Source of the DNA: Pseudisothecium myosuroides
Taxonomy: Eukaryota; Streptophyta; Bryopsida; Hypnales; Lembophyllaceae
Length of the DNA: 64,000 bases
NCBI GenBank assembly: GCA_951799445.1
Contig: OX637292.1
Coordinates: 14,325,296-14,389,295 of the forward strand
Direction of reading: 5' to 3'
The notes beneath the pieces were generated by a model. The model saw only the letters and a list, made by a program, of their open reading frames with translations, had not been told where the DNA came from and made no database searches. Each line of letters opens with the position of its first letter. Position 1 is the first letter of the stretch. The position numbers and the translations under genes are program-made. Shown here piece by piece: positions 24,936-34,929 of this stretch.

Positions 24936-25211
24936 CCGCCTGCACCAACCAAATAGCGCCAATTTGCTAACTGGAAATAGTTTTGAAATGCCAAGTTGCC
25001 CAAGTTGTAATTAGCAAATAGGCGTTAACTAACTGACGATGAATTTACATTCAATTCCAGCAATTAACTCCCTGATTTTGGACAAAGAAACTAACTGCGT
25101 CAATAGCAATGGTTTAAGTCTGTTTGCACTAACCAATTTGCAGCAGTTAGCTCACTTGAAAGCCCAACACCCCTATCAGCTAATTGGCGCTACTTGGTTG
25201 GTGCAGGCAGG
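24936..25211. mobile_element. MITE with GC-rich 30-bp inverted ends
   Basis: The left end CGCCTGCACCAACCAAATAG then CGCCAATTTGCT is matched inverted at the right by AGCTAATTGGCGCTACTTGG then TTGGTGCAGGCAG. It also has an internal GCAAATAGGCGTTAACTAAC sub-repeat. It sits about 170 bp downstream of the U2AF gene stop. Single copy in the window. Confidence 0.7.
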
Positions 25212-25380
25212 ATCTAACCGAGCAAACGCTGCAGACTAGAGCTTCAAGAAGGAGGAAAGGTCAAAATAAGCATAGTCTACTGCAAAGACATCATTGTGAC
25301 TTTGAAAATTCATAACTCAAAATCAATGCAAAATATCACCGAACGACTTTCATTGAATTCCATTTGCTCTTGGCAACAAC

Positions 25381-26211
25381 CTAAAATTTTTCAATGTAAT
25401 TCATCAAGTCCACATAAATCAGATCCTTCTTGAAGGGAACTGACCTGAGATCACCATCATTGTCATGCTCAGAAGCAGCAGCTGCATGTTGAAACTGCTC
25501 AAGTTCACAATTCCATAGTTCAATCTTCGCCCGTCGCTCAACAGAGCCTTCACGACCACGGCCTTTCTTTGAAGGAGGGCTCCTACTTCGGCTTCTTCTT
25601 CTATCAAGTCTCCTTTTTCTATCAGATCGCCTACAATCAGTCTCTAGTCTTCCACCATCCTTATCATCATGTCTTCGGCCACGGCCATAGAGCTTCCTTC
25701 TGAGCCCCCTTGATATTCTCTTCAAATGCAAGAAGTTGCAATAGCCTCCTTTCTGGCATGATCTCTCTTCATACTGCCGACACGAGGCTTCCCGGAAGTC
25801 TGTGACTGAAGAGAAGTCCAGGACCATAGGCCGCTGTGCATAATACCGCCCGCTGAGAGCACTCTTAGCAGCAGCAGCTTGCTCTTCTTTTAAGAACTGG
25901 ACGTAGACGTTGCCAATCATGTGGTCAGAGAGGTTGTCGCACACGTGAAGCTCCTCAATGTCGCCGTGCTTGCTGAGCTCTTCAAACACGTCTTCGTAAA
26001 AATCCTCGAAGTGTGCATTTTGTTGCTGGATGGGAAGGGTAGCATTTGGAAACACGTACATGTTGGCTAGAATCAGGGTTTGGCTCTCAGTGGGCCTGGT
26101 GTGCAGACGTGAGCATCGGTCGCCGTGACGGCAAGCGCCTACTTTGAGGAAAAACGGGCAGTTGACACGATCTTTCTCCGTTCCATGGATGGAGGCCAGA
26201 TTGGATGCCAT
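25381..26211 (-). CDS. U2AF small subunit-like splicing factor (U2AF35)
   Basis: A single uninterrupted frame of 276 residues. Residues 1-17 ([17 protein letters not shown]) match the family start, so I begin at the ATG at 26211 rather than at upstream non-ATG codons. The first CCCH zinc finger is C18-x8-C27-x5-C33-x3-H37, including the serine before SRLH equivalent to human S34. A U2AF-homology motif follows at about 45-140, with [17 protein letters not shown] and [20 protein letters not shown]. The second finger is [19 protein letters not shown]. An RS-like [19 protein letters not shown] region precedes the [10 protein letters not shown] box conserved in the family. In the nucleus this protein recognises the 3' splice-site AG with U2AF65. 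Plant homologues usually lack CDS introns, so this layout is normal. Odd: the tail after the WN box, about 45 residues rich in acidic and hydrophobic residues, is not usual. The protein is divergent but looks intact. Confidence 0.9.
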   Translation of the reverse strand: MASNLASIHGTEKDRVNCPFFLKVGACRHGDRCSRLHTRPTESQTLILANMYVFPNATLPIQQQNAHFEDFYEDVFEELSKHGDIEELHVCDNLSDHMIGNVYVQFLKEEQAAAAKSALSGRYYAQRPMVLDFSSVTDFREASCRQYEERSCQKGGYCNFLHLKRISRGLRRKLYGRGRRHDDKDGGRLETDCRRSDRKRRLDRRRSRSRSPPSKKGRGREGSVERRAKIELWNCELEQFQHAAAASEHDNDGDLRSVPFKKDLIYVDLMNYIEKF

Positions 26212-26520
26212 GGCAGTGTGCGAAAGTAGAGTCCCCAACAGTAACTGCGCAACAATCTGCCCTTTTTTTCCTTTGAAAGATCAGTCACCCTCAATTAGAG
26301 AGAAAGATAAAATAAGAGTTTATCAGGATCCCAGACAAGCCTGGTGAGATCGGAGGTCAGAGTAGGAGCAGACTTCCAATTAGGCAAGAGAACGATCTGC
26401 ACTTTTGCTTGTGTAAGAGATGAACTACAGAAGAGAATTCGACGATATATAATATTGCTCTTTCCACAAACTTTTATACTCAAGAGAATCAAGGAGACTC
26501 AAGATTTAAACGTAAAAGTT

Positions 26521-26530
26521 AAACCCTAAA
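26521..26530 (-). promoter_or_regulatory. Telo-box upstream of the U2AF gene
   Basis: AAACCCTAAA on the plus strand, about 310 bp upstream of the ATG. Telo-boxes are common in promoters of plant translation, ribosome and RNA-processing genes. An alternative is 5' UTR intron or leader sequence: a GCAG acceptor lies at about 26234-26237 and a GTAAGA donor near 26648. Confidence 0.4.
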
Positions 26531-26644
26531 AAGGACCTAAACGCCCATCCTTCTATAACCATGAATATTAAAGTAAAAGTGAAATCAAATGTAAAAGCTA
26601 CAAGACAAGTGAGCACAGAAACTGAGATGTACTGGGAGTTCTTA

Positions 26645-27036
26645 CTTTCCGTAGACAACGTCAGAAACATCAAAGAATTTGGAGTCTTTGAGCTTATCTA
26701 GATGCGTAAGCACTCCCGCTGCATTTGGAAAACCATGAACCTTGAAGAATGTTGAGGAAGTCAAATGTTTCTTGCACAGCCAACACTTTCAACCACGTCC
26801 AACTACTCTTGATGGGGAAAATACCATCTTTCTCAGAAGAACAAGCAAGAACAGCTTGAAAAGTCCAAAACTTTTAACACCAGAAATTGATTTGGGGCTC
26901 GCTTCGTTGTGAAGAGAAACACATCATTTCAAAACCATAGCTTCCATTCGTAAGTAGAAGCTTCGCTGCATCAATCAAAACATTGATGTCGTTAGCACAT
27001 TCCATAGATATGTAGCCTCCAGCAGCTTAAAACCTA
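26645..27036 (-). pseudogene. BMS1-type ribosome-biogenesis GTPase fragment
   Basis: Two blocks in order on the minus strand. Block 1 (about 27025-26915) reads SMECANDINVLIDAAK then LLLTNGSYGFEM. Block 2 (about 26772-26645) reads ETFDFLNILQ and, after a one-base shift, VHGFPNAAGVLTHLDKLKD. Intact BMS1 GTPases have VECPNDING-IDAAK, a few residues, LLL-DGSYGFEMETFEFLN-, then VHGFPK-MGVLTHLDK, so the order and the G4-like THLDK motif match. In between lie some 140 bp of unrelated sequence with a stop; about five residues after DAAK are missing. BMS1 acts in 40S subunit assembly in the nucleolus; this copy cannot encode it. No P-loop block is seen upstream. Its tail DSKFFDVSDVVYGK runs into a GTAAGAA donor-like site, so transcription through it towards the U2AF gene is conceivable. 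Confidence 0.65.
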
Positions 27037-27400
27037 CAATCAGCAGAGGAAGACCTCAAGATAATCTAAAGAGGAATGCTCATACATGATCCCATCCTAA
27101 TTAGAACCAAAACGATCAAGAAATATGAAGAAAGGTGACTATTTCGATTCCTATTTCATATGAGATATGCGCCCACATCAAATACGTATCCCAAAACCTA
27201 TAATTCACAAGGGGTAGAATCACGAGTCTTTCCAACCTGCACGAAAAAAAAATCACCTCGAGAATAACTGCATACAAGAACTTGGCTACAAACCAAATAC
27301 TGATGATACGATAGCAAACATGGACTAGTATTCACTACATGGGACTCACAGAAGGAAACCCAACAGACTATAGAGGGTCTTCCTGCAAGCACCCTTGTAA

Positions 27401-28120
27401 TACTGCATACTAGATTCAATACTACTCAATTCGAGAGCACGAATACTACCATAGACCTGGAATACGGTACCCTGAAGAAACATAAGGCACAAAATCTAGG
27501 ATGGTGTAACTCAGTTACCTGGAGTGGTCAGTGGACAACAATTCTGTGGCCACATTCTAAAGCAAGTTCCGTATTGCATCCGTGAATAACGTCCCTTAGA
27601 GTCTTAGAGTTTTAGAGTTTTAGAGTTTAGGGTTTAAGATTTGCTGCATCCTTGTGAATAGCGCGCCTTAGGGTTTTAGTTTTTTTAGGGTTTAGGGTTT
27701 ACTGGTGCAACCGTGTACTCCGTAATACTGTATACTAGATTCAATAAAACTCAATTCGAGATCACGTATACAACCATTCACCTGGAACAGGGTAGCCTGA
27801 AGAAAACATAACGCACAAAATCTAGGATGGTGTAGTTACCTCGGGTGGTGAGTGGACAGCAGTTGTGTATGTCTACATTCTAAAGCAAGTTTCGTATTGC
27901 ACCCTTGAATAATGTCCCTTAGGGTTTAGGGCTCAGGGTTGATTGCGTCCTTGGGTTCAGGGTTTGCACCTTGTAATTTAGCATACTAGATTCAATAAAA
28001 CTCGGTTGGAGGTCTTGTACACTACCATACACCTAAACCCTACCATACACCATAAAACCCAAAACAAGGCGCAAAATTCAGAATGAAAAAAATTACCTGG
28101 GATGATCCGTGGACACCAAC
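27401..28120. repeat. Degenerate tandem repeat of 250-320 bp units, x3
   Basis: Units begin at about 27401, 27723 and 27975, each with ACTAGATTCAATA-AACTC, then a CACCTGGAA or CACCTAAAC segment, AGGCACAAAATCTAGGATG or a variant, and TTACCT-GG(A/G)TG-T-(A/C)GTGGAC. Telomere-like TTTAGGG runs separate the units (27595-27700 and 27915-27965). The third unit runs into the frame at 28098-28268, whose GT donor motif is duplicated in the other units. Confidence 0.75.
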
Positions 28121-28268
28121 TATTTCGTATGCCAGGTATATAGAAAATGAAGTCGACGCCAGTCTTTCGCTCCTGTGCTGCCTTCATAGCTGAAATGGAA
28201 GGCAGAAACTTCATCAAAGAATCACCAAATTGAGATCGCCAAGAGCTTGCTACTTGTGAGGAATCCAT
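28098..28268 (-). CDS. Possible first exon of an unknown gene
   Basis: The ATG at 28268 opens 57 codons (MDSSQVASSWRSQFGDSLMK...) before CCCAG|GTAATT, a good donor at 28097. Composition is protein-like and less AT-rich than its surroundings. I do not recognise the protein. The matching donor segments in the tandem repeat units downstream read CCAG|GTAACT and CGAG|GTAACT, so the exon end seems to have been triplicated. Continuation exons were not found; it might also be an alternative leader of the BMS1 relic or U2AF gene. Confidence 0.25.
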
Positions 28269-28559
28269 ACATTCGATTCTGCTACATTGCCTCTTGTTCC
28301 TGATACATAGTCCTACACGAAATCACGACAATCAGATCTACTACTCCCCTATGGATACAAGCCTGAGAAACCATAAAGCACCGCCAGCCAGTTTCGAATA
28401 CAACTAAGTTAAGGGACGGATTTTAGCCCCGGAATTAGAGCTTCGTGCTTCGATTCCAGGATTTCAGGGTTTCATGCTTTGATTCCCTCGTAATCCTGTT
28501 CAATTTGGGGAGGGAATTATGGAATGTTCGTTCATTATTTAGGACGGACTCCATGCACC

Positions 28560-29900
28560 TAAAATCGGCCAAACCCGGAATCCTACATGGAATTGTGCAA
28601 CAGTTGTAAGAGGAAATCCGGAATTCTGAATTATGGTGGGGGATATGGAAAGCGTGGCATCATATCCGCCATCCCTTCAAATTCCATCTCCCGCAACTCC
28701 AGACGAAGTCGCCAGACAAAGTATTTGGAACGGCGCAATTGGGGTATCAATGATCGCATGTTGAGAGACGCAGCCTATGCTTACAGGTTTACCTGGATGA
28801 GAAAACAGATAATTCAGGTCCAAGATCTCTGGAATTTCACATGGCAGGACTGGAAATGAAATCGGTACAGGACCTGGCCGAAGTCTTGGGCAAATTAAAG
28901 GCTTACTGCGGAGCAACGAACGGAGATAATCTCCGCTCTCCCGATGGATTGGTGTTTTCATTGGGAAGAAGAGGGGGTGCAATGAATGGGTAGCAACTGT
29001 TTCACAGTCTGGCAAAATGGACGCCGTTTTCTAGCTACGAGAATCCAACACAGGGGCCCGACTTCAACAACAACAACACCGAAATCTTTACCGCCAATTG
29101 AAACCCACACGAGCCATTGATCCACGAGAGGGGACTCCAATTAATTGAATTGCATTCGAGTGACCAACAACATGGGCGACCTCAAGTCAACCGACATTAT
29201 TCCCAAGAGCTGCCACGATGGGGCAATACGTCTCATGGGGTTACCGCAGTTCAGCATCTCCACTTTCACCCTGCCGGGTACGTGCACTTGCCCCCATCAA
29301 TGAACAGAAATTCTTGAACTATTCCTCACGCTTGGGATATCTACCGACCGCATTGGGCTGACTACCAAGAGCCAGAGCAGGCGTCTTATTTTCCTGCAGG
29401 AACAGATGGGGCTGACCAAGGAGGAATGGAAGATCGAGATCAAACTCATGTGGATAAAACTAAACAGTCAAAGTTTACAATTTTTCTCCTGGCAATGCAA
29501 TTCGGGGACAATTCCCTTGCTGCTTAATTGCCTGCCTGGGACGTTTTCAGGATCACCATCATGTGGCAGCTTTGGTATGCCAGGAACACGTCAGAGTCCT
29601 TTTTCAGAACGAGACCATCAACGTGCTTCAATTCAAGTGTGCAACCTTGCTTAGCGAGACTCAATTCACGCTGGAATGGCTAGAAGGAGTAGGTTGCTTA
29701 GATTTTGTGACAAATGTAGTGACAAACATAGGGCAGCCATTGATGCTAAATTCTCATCAGTGTGGTGCATTGATGGTGTTTTTTGCTCGGGAGACATCCA
29801 CGCCCCCACTGGAAACTCACCCCCACTCTGACCGCAAACCTCAGGCACCTTAGCTAAGACCCAGGTTAGGCTTGTTCCTTTTTTTCGTGCGCTTTGAATG
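28560..29900. other. Unrecognised, less AT-rich stretch, possible decayed gene
   Basis: Several frames of 80-120 residues overlap on both strands (for example 29406-29654 plus with MGLTKEEWKIEIKLMWIKL, 29563-29853 plus, 28677-29015 minus), each ended by stops. The base composition and word variety look like former coding DNA, but no domain is recognised and frames do not join cleanly. Confidence 0.3.
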
Positions 29901-30600
29901 GACGGTTCGGTTACTGTTTTATCCAAAAGAAAAGAAGGGTTCGCAACAAGATACTCAGTCGCTGCTCTCTTACACTGTAGCATGCTCAGTAGAATGACAT
30001 GATTGTACGCTTGCATGAGCACCAAAGCTATACAAATAAACGGTTATCCACCGTGAGACCCTCTTGTTGATTGGCTGGAATGGATGAATTGCTCCCCGTT
30101 TTGAAGTACGTATTACATTCTAGACCATTGATTGAGCATCATTGAATGAGATTTAACCATCGATATTATGTTAAACAGCGTGAAAGCGAAAGCTTATTAA
30201 TTATGGAGATCTATTGCATCCCTTGAACTCTCCAGGCTCGGTATAGATCATAACAAGGCTGTACTTTCACGACACCTAGTCCGGGACTTATCAATGATCA
30301 TATTGAACAATGCATCAAACTTTGGACAATCATGCACCTTTAAATTGAATTATTTATAACTGAATCGATTCTTACATTGTAGGAGAAACATTCTGATCTA
30401 TTTAGAACTAGCTATCGATCCTATTCTACTCTCTATATATTACTAGTACAAGTTTACAACCAGTGAACACAGTCATTCCAGAGAAGACTGTAGAATTCGG
30501 TAAAGGGAGACTGGGAGAGGGTACTGTAGGCGATTATAAGCAACGCTTCATTAACGAAATGCTTTGCAGCTACTCGTGCAGTGTAGGTCCTTGGAGTTTT
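29901..30600. other. Intergenic DNA and 3' region of the cytochrome b561 gene
   Basis: No gene seen. The part nearest 30600 would hold the 3' UTR of the minus-strand gene that stops at 30601. Confidence 0.4.
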
Positions 30601-32142
30601 TTATGCATTAGGGATGATCTGAATATGAGCCTCGTGGTGACCATCAGTCTGGGCCGTCGTCGCACCGTTGGTTGGCTTCGGGTCGCTGTACATGGGCGTG
30701 ACCGTCTTGGAGGATTTGCCTTGGTCCTTCAAGTACTGCCACCGATCTTGGGTCAGGTACACGATTGCCACAAGACTGAGCTGAATGGAAAACAGAATGT
30801 TGAGCGTTCGCAAGCTCTTCTGGTGCATAAGCTCGTACGCGCGCATGCCGGTGTAGATGTTGTAGAATCCCAGAAGTACGCCGCCAGTTCCAGTTAGCCA
30901 GTGGGCAGCAAACCAGACTGGCCTGGATCTCACTCCACTGCCACCCCAACAAGCAAGCCAGCAAACAAACAAATAAGAAGGTGACTCAAAGTGTGGATTT
31001 TCATCAAGCTCTTGAAATAGTAGGAACGTCAATTCCATAAATTTAACGGTCGGCATTCTGTGCACCATGTGGACGTTTGCATAAGCTTGTTGTGCCCATA
31101 GACGGGCAAACTAGTTTGCAAATCGCATCCAAACAGTATGCACCGATAGGATTTCAAGCGCGCGCGCGCGCACACACACACCATCTCCCTAAATCATTTC
31201 ATTTCCTTCCTTGCTTGAGGGTCCACCAAGACAAGACACGGACACATGCACACAAACAGAGACACACACACGAGAAATTATGAAGAAAAAAGCTTACTGA
31301 TCAGGACGAACGAAGCCAAGAAGAGGCGCAACCCACACCAAGATCCACAACGCCAGTCCCAGTCGTTCGTGCGTGTAAGGGAAACTGTTTTCGAATTTGA
31401 TGAAGGCCACCACAGCACTGCATATCACGGCCAGCACCGCTATCACCTGAAAAGTCATACAGTAGCCCACTCAACTCTGGAATGAGTTATGTAACTATTT
31501 AAAAAACACCAATTTGAACTGATGTAGTCTTCTAATGTTTTCATAGAGAGTTCAACAAACCAGTCTCGCGATACGTGCATTCTCGATCAGAAAGAGGGTA
31601 TGGTCGCATACCTGAATGAAAATGTGGGTGTAGACCAAAATCCGCACTGTTTTCAAGTCACCGCGCTCGCGAGCTTGCTTGGAGAATCGGACCAGGATAA
31701 TGGCCACGGGCATGAACAGCCCCATGCCCAACCACATGAGCCAGCCATGAATTTTGATCCATTTAAATGGGAAACGCTCCTGCGTGCCACATTTATATAA
31801 ATTTCCAGCGTTAAATTTTTACAGTAATCCATTCCCGATGCTAATCCACAATGCTAAGGATACAAGACACTGCGCATACAAAGTTCGAAGTAAATACACA
31901 TGCTACTTGAATTCATTCACTTGATCTCCTGAACCATCCAAATCCGTTTTCTTGAAAGAGATGATTTCTCAATCTCCAAGTGATGTATATGCAAAACCGA
32001 AGTCAAGTTTTATCTGCAACCACAAGCACACACGCGCATGTACAAGCTTAGCACTCACAGGTTCTTCTTGGGCGCGCGCTCCGGGCACACAGTATGCAAG
32101 GAAAGTGAAAACAAAAGTGCATAAAAGCCTTAAGTTCCCCAT
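30601..32142 (-). CDS. Cytochrome b561-type transmembrane protein
   Basis: Four exons fit in phase: 32142-32059, 31779-31612, 31446-31298 and 30937-30601, for 245 residues. Exon 1 encodes a signal peptide (LRLLCTFVFTFLAYCVPGARA). The core has the b561 layout with four candidate haem-ligand histidines on helices: H in KIHGWLMWLGMG, H in LVYTHIFIQ, H in FPYTHERLGLALWI and H in AAHWLTGTGG. Further hydrophobic helices are MGLFMPVAIILV, VIAVLAVICSAVVAFI and LNILFSIQLSLVAIVYL. GFYNIYTGMRAYE is typical of plant members. Such proteins pass electrons across a membrane, usually from ascorbate. No DOMON domain is present, so this is a short b561-core protein. The C-terminal 45 residues are polar and may lie in the cytosol. 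Splice sites: CCT|GTGAGT, GCAG|GAG, CAG|GTATGC, CAG|GTGATA, CA|GTAAGC, GCAG|TGG. A (GC)n(AC)n microsatellite lies in the third intron. Confidence 0.88.
31160..31182. repeat. (GC)n(AC)n microsatellite in intron 3 of the b561 gene
   Basis: Six or so GC units followed directly by AC units. Alternating purine-pyrimidine, so able to adopt Z-DNA. Confidence 0.85.
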
Positions 32143-32258
32143 TGCGCGTGTGCGCACTTCCTTCACCTGCAGCTAGCAACAACTTAAGCGTGTTCCGCCC
32201 ACGATGGCACAAACTTCATGTACCTGACGGCTGCGGCGTTGTTGAAGTAGTAGCACCC

Positions 32259-32410
32259 ACGTAAACCACTCCCAGGAAACTGCTCGTTCATTTCCTGGAA
32301 GGCTTCTGCAGCGTAATGCCCGATTACGCAGGAAAACCCGCGCAATCGGGCATTACGCTGCAGAAGCCTTCCAGGAAATGAACGAGCAGTTTCCTGGGAG
32401 TGGTTTACGT
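32259..32410. repeat. Perfect 67-bp inverted repeat with an 18-nt loop
   Basis: The left arm, 32259-32325, is matched base for base by the reverse complement at 32344-32410 (67 of 67). The loop is ACGCAGGAAAACCCGCGC. A minus-strand frame (32438-32184) passes through both arms and continues as GCYYFNNAAAVRYMKFV, which I do not recognise, so the left arm may have been copied from a former exon. It lies about 120 bp upstream of the b561 start. The perfect match means it is young or maintained. It would give long double-stranded RNA if transcribed. Confidence 0.9.
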
Positions 32411-32414
32411 ATAG

Positions 32415-32507
32415 GGTAATGCCCGAGTCTGAGGGCATTCCGTGAAAAAAGGGCCCGACGAGGAGGTCCGTTTTTTCACGGAATGCCCGAAGGACGAGGG
32501 CGTTACC
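32415..32507. repeat. Second small hairpin with GGTAATGCCC ends
   Basis: Outer ends GGTAATGCCC and GGGCGTTACC pair with one mismatch, and inner arms GGGCATTCCGTGAAAAAA (32433-32450) and its inverse (32471-32488) pair perfectly. It follows the 67-bp hairpin after four bases and repeats its TAATGCCCG word. It may be a 93-bp MITE or part of one composite element. Confidence 0.75.
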
Positions 32508-33889
32508 AGGCGTAAATCACGAGCAGAAAAGGATGAGAATCGGAGATGAAATATCGAAAATGGATGAGAAATCCGTATTGCCCGATTACGCAGGTAAATG
32601 CCTCACATTGCTTTATAATATTGTATTTTAGTAAATGTTTCCCGTGACCTCATCCGCTTGGGAATCCAACCATGGGCTTGTGAACACAAAAACGAATGGA
32701 CGAATGGACGTACGTTGATCCCTCATGATGCTTTGATGTATTCTTGTCGAAAAGGAAAAGGAAAAGGGCTACTGTAGTGATTGATCTGGTGGGTTCCAGA
32801 ATCCTCCCCTTTTATGGCTGTACATTTGAACGTACACATGTCGCAGCTTCGGTTGCATTGAATACATCTGTTTCCACCATCACCATCATCACAGCTAACT
32901 GCACGAACTGACAAGCTAGGGTTAACTAGCTAAATGAAAAAGAGACACTTCATCGAAAGCGGCATCAATTTGATACTAAAAACGGTCTTACTTGCTCATT
33001 CTCGAAAGTCTCAGTACCGAACATCTGCAAAAGTAGGCATCCATGCTTGAATTTGGCCTACTAGCCGAAATATGATATTACAACTGATTCAGTTGATTGG
33101 GAACATCAACTTTGTTAAATTGTCACAATTCAGAGCACCGAAATTGTGACCCTCAACTGCAATAAGGGCCAAAAAAAAGGATTTAGGTTTCAAAATTGCC
33201 TGCCTTGAAAAGTGTCATTGTATTGAATTTGTGCCAATATAACAGAAACCTGCCATTAGGTAGTGGAAACACACTACAAGGAGGGTATCATATTCAAAAC
33301 TCTACCCCAACCACTTGACGAATCTGTGCTTTGAACTTGTGATTAGGAAACTCTACATGAAACTCATTGAACACCTAACGAATATTTCTAATGAAATCGA
33401 AGTTAGCCTGTCAGATTAGATAGACCTAATTTTCCTGATCATATGGGTATTTGAAAAAGGTGTAACAACTGCCGAAATGCACCCAAAGCTAGATCAAAGT
33501 AAGCTCAACGGTGTTCCATTGCCATTACAACTGATTCTGAATTAGAGAAGCTGCTGCAACAGCTGCAAGCGGAATCAAGCGCAAATTAAGCTGGCATATC
33601 CATTGCAGTTGATTCAGTGTTCGGGACTCGATAATTTTCAAGAGCTGGGGTGGACTAGCTTGATGAAATTAAGTTACTGGACTTAATCGGATTCATTTGA
33701 ATCTTAAACATCCAATTCCTTCATTTTTGGTTGATCAAAGGGCTGCACAACTGGCGATTGAAGTATAAAAGCTAGTTGGACGCAACAACAAAAAGAGTAC
33801 GTGTTACGTTTCATTACAACTGATAAATTCAACATGATCAGGTCCGCAGAGTCTGAATTTTCCTGCTCGTGTGCAGTGCAGTCCATCAC
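32508..33889. other. Intergenic DNA with a recurring CATTACAACTGATTC word
   Basis: No gene recognised. TTGCCCGATTACGCAGG at about 32579-32595 repeats the centre of the 67-bp hairpin (32316-32333). ATTACAACTGAT or ATTGCAGTTGATTCAG occurs near 33076, 33526, 33603 and 33815, suggesting a degraded repeat. Confidence 0.4.
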
Positions 33890-34078
33890 AGGAAACTCAT
33901 ATCGCGTTCCCGGTGTTGATTCCCGGTGAGTCTCACTTTTCCCACTGAACTTGAAAATTTGACACCTGTAAAAAGTTTTCTAATGACAGTAATTTCGGAG
34001 ACATGTCGCAACTACACATACACAGGGAAAAATGAGACTTGCCGGGAATCATCACCGGGAACGCGATATGAGTTTCCT
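33890..34078. mobile_element. Hairpin MITE with AGGAAACTCATATCGCGTTC ends
   Basis: The left arm AGGAAACTCATATCGCGTTC then CCGGTG, the TTCCCGGTGAGTCTCA-type segment, and CTTTTCCC are matched in reverse at 34022-34078 (CACCGGGAACGCGATATGAG then TTTCCT). The arms are about 55 bp with few mismatches, the total 189 bp. Confidence 0.8.
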
Positions 34079-34484
34079 GATCAGTAGGTGATTCCACTAA
34101 AGAGGCTAACTCATGGTCAATGGTGGTCCAAATCATTCACGGTGGCTAGCTGTACGGAAAGACATAAGTTATGAATGAGGCCTTATCGATCGCTTGCATA
34201 TATGTATATTTGATTCTTGTAGGCGGGTCAGATGTTTCTGCTTTTTTTTTCTCGCCACTATTGTGGACCGTGACCTGACCTTTAATTGTTCTGGAAGATT
34301 GCGGACTTGGGGAGGTGACTTGAATGATACGTCAAACACGTTTGATGCTCAAGGCTCATGCGCAAGACAAGCGATGTGACTGTCCATTGGGGAGGAGTTT
34401 CGGCCGTTTGAAATGGTGAAAAATCAGTTTCATGAATGAGTGGCCATCGTAAAAACAGGAGGAAATCATCTTTAAGTAATTAAT

Positions 34485-34658
34485 GGGCAATTTCATTAAA
34501 ATGGCACTTTGGCGGTGTGCCATATTCACCATCTTAGACAAGTATAGATTTTAGAACGGCCATTCTGAACCATCTAGGACAGGTATTGATTTAGAACAAC
34601 CATTTTGAACTGTTTTCATGCCATTTAAAAAAATATCGCCATTTTAATGAAATTGCCC
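34485..34658. mobile_element. MITE with GGGCAATTTCATTAAAATGG ends, copy 2
   Basis: Begins GGGCAATTTCATTAAAATGG and ends with the exact inverse tail CGCCATTTTAATGAAATTGC-CC. 174 bp. Related to the element at 6167-6316, with the interior GGTGTGCCATATTCACCATC equivalent. Confidence 0.8.
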
Positions 34659-34764
34659 GCCCTATTACACTTGCAGTGATGATATCTAGGATCAGTCACG
34701 TGGTAAGGTGATTATTGGGATGGGGTAATTGTGAAGTATGGACGGAAGTGTTTTCATTTATTTA

Positions 34765-34870
34765 TTTATTTATTATTTATTTTTTGACACAAATGAAATG
34801 GAATTTCATTGCAAAGAATTAAAATACAAAACGAACCAACCACAAGTGGCATGGCGAGGGGAGCCACAAC
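34765..34870 (-). mobile_element. LINE-like 3' tail, minus strand
   Basis: The plus strand has TTTATTTATTTATTATTTAT followed by TTTTGACACAAATGAAATGG, AATTTCATTGCAAAG and ACCACAAGTGGCATGGCGAG. This matches 16735-16840 closely. Only the 3' end is present, as expected of 5'-truncated non-LTR copies. Confidence 0.6.
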
Positions 34871-34929
34871 ATCAAAAAAGTTGGGCAAGAATATTTAGAT
34901 GCCTTTTTGACAACAATCTAACATAGAGT

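Noticed and set aside
26212..26238. An upstream extension of the U2AF frame (nine extra residues)
   Set aside because: It lacks an ATG, and the family start aligns with the ATG at 26211.
30463..30897. A 144-residue plus-strand frame over the cytochrome b561 gene
   Set aside because: It overlaps the last exon of a well-supported minus-strand gene and has no domain; it is a shadow frame.
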